Of a DNA stretch of 10,005 nucleotides, positions 5,773-10,005 are shown in pieces. Position 1 is the first letter of the stretch. Each line of letters starts with the position of its first letter. Both the position numbers and the translations under genes were made by a program. Origin of the DNA: Avoscillospira sp045589035 (GTDB lineage: Bacteria; Bacillota; Clostridia; Oscillospirales; Oscillospiraceae); contig JAZNFJ010000061.1 of assembly GCA_045589035.1 (NCBI GenBank), positions 1-10,005 of the forward strand, in the 5' to 3' direction. The notes below the pieces were generated by a model. That model did no database searches. It was given only the letters and a program-made list of their open reading frames with translations, and was not told where the DNA came from.

Positions 5773-5822
5773 TACCAATAGAGAGATTTTGCAGAAATTT
5801 TGGTTATTTTCTGCCCTTCGGC

Positions 5823-5854
5823 AAAAAACGAGGCGGCTGCAATGCAGCCGCCTC
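5823..5854 (-). terminator. Terminator of the SLH protein gene
   Basis: A perfect 11-bp stem GAGGCGGCTGC/GCAGCCGCCTC (5830-5840 with 5844-5854) has a 3-base loop and is followed on the minus strand by six T after one G. It starts 17 bases beyond the stop codon. Confidence 0.93.
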
Positions 5855-5871
5855 ATCATTCGAAAAAGGAA

Positions 5872-8800
5872 TTAGTAGGTGATCACGCGGTGCAGGATGC
5901 AAGCCATTTCTGCACGGGTGATGTTGCTCTTGGGGTTGACCTTGTTGTTGTTACCAACAATGACACCGTGGCTGACCAGTTCCTTGATGGCATCGGTTGC
6001 CCAGGTGCTGATCTTGCTGTAGTCGCTGAAAGAGGTTGCGGAAGTGCCGCTGGTGTAGCGCAGGTCGCGGTCGATCTTATCCAGCGTACGGTAGATCAGG
6101 ACCATAGCCTCTTCACGGGTGATGTAGGAAGTGGGGTTGAACTTGTTGTTGGTGCCCTGAGCGATGCCCAGCTTCTTGGCAATACCAACGGCCTGATAGA
6201 TCTCCTGAGCGTAGGAGTCGGTACCCTTGACCACATCGGGGAAGTTAGTGGTAACGGTTTCGGTGCCGTATTCGTTCTCCAGGAATGCACGGTACAGCAT
6301 CAGCATGAAATCACGACGGGTGATGTTGGCGCTGGGGTTGTATCTGCCGTTGGAGCCCTGTGCAGTGCCTTCGTAGTACAGGAAGTCTGCGGAGTCGATG
6401 GCCCAGGTGTGCTTCTTCAGATCGGTAAAGGCAGCGGACTCAGTCTTAGCCTTCACGGTGTAGGTGATGGAACCCTGGTAAGCAGAGTTGGTAGCACCGG
6501 TGGTGTTGTAAGCAGTGTAGTAAACAGTCAGATTGCCGGTGAAGCCTGCTGCGGGAACAATACCCACATCGGACAGCTTCTTCTGGTTTGCTGCATAAGC
6601 GCCGCTGGCATTGTAGTAGAACATATCGCCGGTCTGCACGGGAGCAGCCAGAGTCACACGGCTGAAACCGCCGGACTTGGGAATGCTGCGGTACAGAGTG
6701 CCCTGCTGAGCAGAAACAGCGTTGAAGGTCACATAGCCCAGCTGCTGATTCTTGGCAGTGTAGTAGTTCTGTGCAATGGCAGCTGCCAGGGATTCGCCCA
6801 GAGTGGTGCCTCTTGCATCGATGGTGTTGCCGCCGTCATTGAGCTTGATGGTCACATAACCGCTGAGGGTATCATTCTTGGAGCCGTACATGGTGAAGGG
6901 GATCTCCACGGAGTAGGCAGAAGTCATGTTGATATCAGGCACATAGGTCACAGTGGACAGGGGCTTGTAGGTCGTATTGGACACGGTGACATTGGGAGAG
7001 AAATACATGCTCTGGGTAACAGCGGTATTTCTGTAGCTGTCGGTGTACAGCTTGCCGTAGTTGGGAGAGGGAATGCCGAAGACCACATAGTTCAAAGTGG
7101 AGGTAGTGGCAGCAGTGGTGCCGTACTTCTGGGCATTCCAGTAGGACAGGAAGTCAGAAACGCTGAAAGTCACGGGAACATTGTAGGTGGTCTGGTATTC
7201 GATGCCGGAAGCAGCACCGCAGGTCACTTCCACATTCACCATGCCCACGGTGACAGCATTTTCGTTGGCAACGGAGGCATTTCTTGCGGTGATGGTGAAG
7301 GTGCTGGTCTTGGAGGAAGTGCTCTTCTGCACGAAGCCCACACCGCCCAGGCTGGCGTAGGTGCATTCCTTGGTGCTGGTGGTCCAGTCAGCGCTGTTGG
7401 GCGCAATCAGCTGGCCGCCGCTGTAGGAAGACATATCGAACTCGTAGTAGCTGCCGTCATTGACATTGGCCATAGCATAGGCGATCAGATCGACCATATC
7501 GTTGCCAACTACAGGGATGGTGGAGCCGCCAACAGTTGCGGACTTGGCAAAGCCTACATCGCTGAACTTGAAGGAAGACAGATTGTCGCGGACATTGACC
7601 TTCAGAGTGCTGGTGGTGTAGAAGCCAATGTAGACATCCTTGGTGACAGCGGCGCCGTCATTGTTCACGCCCACAGCGGTAAAGGTCACCTTGACCGCGC
7701 CGGATCTGGGACCGTAGACGCTGTAGCTGCCGATATTGGTGTTGAGCGTGCCGTAGCCGCTGAGCACAGCGGTAAAGGTGGCATTGGTGATGGCTCTGCC
7801 GTCACCGCCGTACAGAATAGGAGTCAGGTTCACGGTGGAACCGACAGGGGCATTCTGGTTGGCGCACTTGATGTAATACTTGTTCAGAACTGTAACGGCA
7901 ACAGACTTGGTGTAAGTGGTCAAGCCGTTGGCCAAGACATAGTTCTGGTAGTTTTCCATTCTGTTGTTGATGGTCAGAGTGATATCAATGGTGGTGGTAC
8001 CGGCTGCCAGAGCAGTGATCTTGCCGCTGGTATCCACAGAAGCCACGCTGGTGTTGTTGGACTTGTAGGTCACCTTGACATAGTTGCCGATGCCGGTAAT
8101 GGCGGGCGTATAAGTACCGCTGATCTGAGCAACTTCGCCGGGAGCCAGCTCGAAAGCGGACTTCGTCAGGACCAGATCGATCATAGCCTTGCCGACAGTG
8201 ACAGAATAGGTAGCAGTACCTGCAGTTGCACTGGTTGCCGTGATGGTCACGGGAGTGGTGGTGGGGCTAACGCCCTTGATCACGCAGCCGCCGTTGGTCT
8301 TGCTGACAAAAGAAACAGCGCTGCTGCTGGAAGTCCAGGTCACATCGTTGGGCATCACAACATTATCGCCTTCGGGGGCAGTGGGAACGGCAGACAGAGC
8401 CAGAGTGCCCAGAGCGGGTACGGAAGTAGCCCCGCCGGCAGCCTCGATCTTAAAGGCGGTAGCAGTAACGGCCTTCTTGTTGACGGTGACAGTCACGGTG
8501 TTGGAAGTCACAGTAAAAGTATCCGTACCATTGCTGAAGGTGGCAGTTGCGGACAGGGACCACTCGCCTTCTTCTGCAGGATATGTAGCAGTGGCGGAGT
8601 TGCCAGAGACGGTATAGGAAGCGCCATAGCTGCCGGTAACGGAAGTCAGGGTATAACCTTCGGTCACATTGCTGGCGGCCAGAGTCATCTTAACTGTGTC
8701 GCCTTCCTCGTATGTAGCCTTATCGGCAGCGAGGACCACAGTCGCGCTGGCAGTGGGGGTAGTATCCTCATCATCGCGAGACAGGTCATTTTCTGTTCCG

Positions 8801-8883
8801 TCTGCCATAGCCATGGGCATGACACCCACGATCATGACCAGGACCAGAAGCAGACACAAAGCTCTGGAAAAGATCTTTTTCAT
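5872..8883 (-). CDS. Secreted S-layer homology (SLH) protein with Ig-like domains and internal repeats
   Basis: The 1003-residue protein starts at ATG 8883, with AGAGGTG 8 bases upstream. Residues 1-27 are a signal peptide (MKKIF, a leucine/valine core, cleavage after AMA). An acidic Ser/Thr stretch follows, then about four Ig-like or bacterial Ig-2-like beta domains (about 46-135, 138-231, 234-334 and 335-426; the third contains SVASVDTSGKITALAAGTTTI, typical of Big_2). Next are three related units of about 95-115 residues (462-555, 576-680 and 697-811) with the pattern LxYVxFxxPxxxYGxLY, later VPxxxxxxxxxIPFTxYG and GYVTIKL. Three SLH domains end the protein (819-868, 880-934, 951-1002), each with an FxD start and an ITRxExxxxLxR end. 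SLH triplets bind pyruvylated secondary cell-wall polymer, so this is a surface-anchored structural or adhesive protein. No enzymatic or cell-wall-degrading domain is visible. Only two cysteine pairs or fewer per region are seen, as usual for exported proteins. Confidence 0.93.
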   Translation of the reverse strand: MKKIFSRALCLLLVLVMIVGVMPMAMADGTENDLSRDDEDTTPTASATVVLAADKATYEEGDTVKMTLAASNVTEGYTLTSVTGSYGASYTVSGNSATATYPAEEGEWSLSATATFSNGTDTFTVTSNTVTVTVNKKAVTATAFKIEAAGGATSVPALGTLALSAVPTAPEGDNVVMPNDVTWTSSSSAVSFVSKTNGGCVIKGVSPTTTPVTITATSATAGTATYSVTVGKAMIDLVLTKSAFELAPGEVAQISGTYTPAITGIGNYVKVTYKSNNTSVASVDTSGKITALAAGTTTIDITLTINNRMENYQNYVLANGLTTYTKSVAVTVLNKYYIKCANQNAPVGSTVNLTPILYGGDGRAITNATFTAVLSGYGTLNTNIGSYSVYGPRSGAVKVTFTAVGVNNDGAAVTKDVYIGFYTTSTLKVNVRDNLSSFKFSDVGFAKSATVGGSTIPVVGNDMVDLIAYAMANVNDGSYYEFDMSSYSGGQLIAPNSADWTTSTKECTYASLGGVGFVQKSTSSKTSTFTITARNASVANENAVTVGMVNVEVTCGAASGIEYQTTYNVPVTFSVSDFLSYWNAQKYGTTAATTSTLNYVVFGIPSPNYGKLYTDSYRNTAVTQSMYFSPNVTVSNTTYKPLSTVTYVPDINMTSAYSVEIPFTMYGSKNDTLSGYVTIKLNDGGNTIDARGTTLGESLAAAIAQNYYTAKNQQLGYVTFNAVSAQQGTLYRSIPKSGGFSRVTLAAPVQTGDMFYYNASGAYAANQKKLSDVGIVPAAGFTGNLTVYYTAYNTTGATNSAYQGSITYTVKAKTESAAFTDLKKHTWAIDSADFLYYEGTAQGSNGRYNPSANITRRDFMLMLYRAFLENEYGTETVTTNFPDVVKGTDSYAQEIYQAVGIAKKLGIAQGTNNKFNPTSYITREEAMVLIYRTLDKIDRDLRYTSGTSATSFSDYSKISTWATDAIKELVSHGVIVGNNNKVNPKSNITRAEMACILHRVITY

Positions 8884-8949
8884 AAAATTGCACCTCTTTC
8901 TTGATTTTGCAGAAATTATGGAAAATTCACTTCTGAATTTTATGGACGT

Positions 8950-8978
8950 ATTCTATCACATTTTTGCCTGTTTGTACA
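8950..8978 (-). promoter_or_regulatory. Probable sigma-A promoter of the SLH protein gene
   Basis: On the minus strand, TGTACA (8978-8973, four of six), a 17-base spacer and TAGAAT (8955-8950, five of six) with an extended -10 TGA just upstream. The predicted leader is about 60 bases. The surrounding 8884-9120 is AT-rich and has no gene. Phased A/T tracts AAAAATTTTT (9081-9090) and AAAAAATTTTT (9091-9101) lie about 100-125 bases upstream of the -35 and could bend the DNA. Confidence 0.5.
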
Positions 8979-9121
8979 GAGTTTTTCAAAGAATTTATGG
9001 ATTCTCAGAAAATATTACGTCAACCCACAACATCTGGTATATTAGACGATAACCACACCACAACAGTTCCCTGTTTGCAGAAAAATTTTTAAAAAATTTT
9101 TGTATGAAACCACAGTTGTGT

Positions 9122-9151
9122 AAAAAGCAGCCCTCCGGAAATCCGGAGGGC
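9122..9151 (-). terminator. Terminator of the right-edge gene
   Basis: Stem GCCCTCCGG/CCGGAGGGC (9130-9138 with 9143-9151) has a four-base AT loop. On the minus strand it is followed by TG, C and five T. It lies 25 bases past the stop at 9177, so the upstream gene is probably a transcription unit separate from the SLH gene. Confidence 0.8.
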
Positions 9152-9176
9152 CGATTCGATGATTCATATGATGGGA

Positions 9177-10005
9177 TTACATGCCGCGGAGCAGCTGAAT
9201 CCACATTTCGGTGATCTGAGTCGCATTGGACCAGTAGCCGTCGCCCACTTCTTCCGTGGTGGCATAGACAGTCATCTTGCCCCAGTTCCAGTTGCGGCCT
9301 TCGAAGAAGTTGTTGAAGGACTGATCGCGCTTCTCGCCCTTGAAGGTTCTGTAGGAAGCATTCTTGTCCCAGCCGAGATCCTCATCCCAGGTGTGGTAGA
9401 CCACATGGATGGCGGCATCGGGGCTGATCTGGCGGTGACCCATGTCCATATTGCCGTTCAGCATATCTTCCAGATAGCTGATGGTCAGCAGGCCGTTATC
9501 GGGACCCTCGGTGACGATCCAGGGCATGGGCTCCAGAGCGGTGTCGGCAGACAGGACATAGATGGGCAGACCGTTGATGGTTTCGGCACCCATGACCTGC
9601 AAAGGAGCTCTGTACAGACCCAGGTTCATCTCTTCCGTGCCGCCGTTGAGGGCAATGCCCAGACCGTCAATATCGGTCACGGCAACATAAGCCTTCTGGC
9701 CATCGATCAGAGAGGTATAGACGGTATAGCCGGCCAGCCAGGGATACAGAGCGGTTTCTGCATCCACAGAAATGGGCTTCAGCAGGTAGAAGGTCTTTTC
9801 CACACCGGCATAGAAGGCATCGACGAAGACGTGAGTAGCGACGCAGGGATCGAAGTCCTTGTCGTCCTCAGCACCGAACAGGTACTGGATGGAGCTGTAA
9901 GTCTGAGGAGCATCCATGATGCCGTTGTTCAGAGGCTTGGAGCCGAACAGAACGCCGGGCAGGTTGTTGTAGCCAACATAGACAGTGTAGGTGTAGGTCT
10001 GGGTT
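9177..10005 (-). CDS. Unrecognised protein, probably extracytoplasmic (5' end outside window)
   Basis: The frame is open from the right edge to TAA at 9177-9179, giving about 276 visible residues; the ATG at 9917 is internal, because the frame continues upstream with a Thr/Tyr-alternating beta-like stretch (TYTYTVYVGYNNLPGVLFG). I do not recognise the family. The protein is rich in Tyr, Trp, Asp and Asn, low in Lys, and has a single visible cysteine, a composition common in exported or surface proteins. Visible stretches include DPCVATHVFVDAFYAG, GYTVYTSLIDGQKAYVAV, IHVVYHTWDEDLGWDKN and FFEGRNWNWGKMTVYA. No SLH domain or LPXTG sorting signal is at the C-terminus, which ends in WIQLLRGM. The neighbouring SLH gene runs in the same direction behind a terminator, so a shared envelope role is only a guess. 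A signal peptide, if any, would lie outside the window. Confidence 0.75.
   Translation of the reverse strand, partial: TQTYTYTVYVGYNNLPGVLFGSKPLNNGIMDAPQTYSSIQYLFGAEDDKDFDPCVATHVFVDAFYAGVEKTFYLLKPISVDAETALYPWLAGYTVYTSLIDGQKAYVAVTDIDGLGIALNGGTEEMNLGLYRAPLQVMGAETINGLPIYVLSADTALEPMPWIVTEGPDNGLLTISYLEDMLNGNMDMGHRQISPDAAIHVVYHTWDEDLGWDKNASYRTFKGEKRDQSFNNFFEGRNWNWGKMTVYATTEEVGDGYWSNATQITEMWIQLLRGM

Noticed and set aside
3512..5875. Plus-strand open frame of 787 codons opposite the coiled-coil gene and metV-metF
   Set aside because: It crosses the metF terminator and three well-supported minus-strand coding regions, and its translation shows no family features.
5800..8904. Plus-strand open frame of 1034 codons opposite the SLH gene
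   Set aside because: It is an antisense shadow. Its translation is low-complexity Gly/Val/His/Ser sequence without domains, whereas the minus strand gives a signal peptide, Ig-like domains and three SLH domains with a proper ribosome site and terminator.

Overview
The window looks like a chromosomal segment of a GC-rich, low-motility Clostridia relative, probably order Oscillospirales (Oscillibacter/Flavonifractor/Faecalibacterium-like). The pointers are a MetF/MetV pair of acetogen type, a secreted protein with three S-layer homology (SLH) domains, a SpoIIQ-like LytM protein, and short GC-rich palindromic repeats between genes of a kind I associate with this order. No phage, plasmid, CRISPR or transposase signature was found.

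Left part (1-3142, plus strand). The end of metG (tRNA-binding domain) stops at 301 and is followed by a textbook terminator. Positions 302-660 hold no gene but contain a foldback element of about 220 bp. A SpoIIQ-like membrane-anchored LytM protein follows (661-1332), preceded by a candidate forespore (sigma-F/G type) promoter. Next come a structured intergenic repeat, a consensus sigma-A promoter, tRNA-Gly(GCC) and its terminator. A PlsC-type acyltransferase with an extra zinc ribbon (1704-2963) ends in a second copy of the structured repeat.

Middle part (3148-5772, minus strand). A membrane-anchored coiled-coil protein with a cysteine cluster at each end (3148-3963) lies convergent to the acyltransferase. 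Behind a strong terminator is the two-gene operon metV-metF, which makes 5-methyl-tetrahydrofolate for methionine synthesis or one-carbon (Wood-Ljungdahl type) metabolism.

Right part (5872-10005, minus strand). A 1003-residue secreted protein carries Ig-like domains, three copies of an uncharacterised repeat of about 100 residues and three C-terminal SLH domains. It has its own promoter and terminator. Behind it in the same orientation is the 3' part of an unrecognised gene that runs off the right edge.

The genes do not form one pathway. They are several independent transcription units separated by clear terminators. The least explained features are the two structured repeats, whose stem sequences differ but keep pairing, the foldback element at 362-579, the double-zinc coiled-coil protein, the SLH protein's internal repeats and the unidentified right-edge gene.
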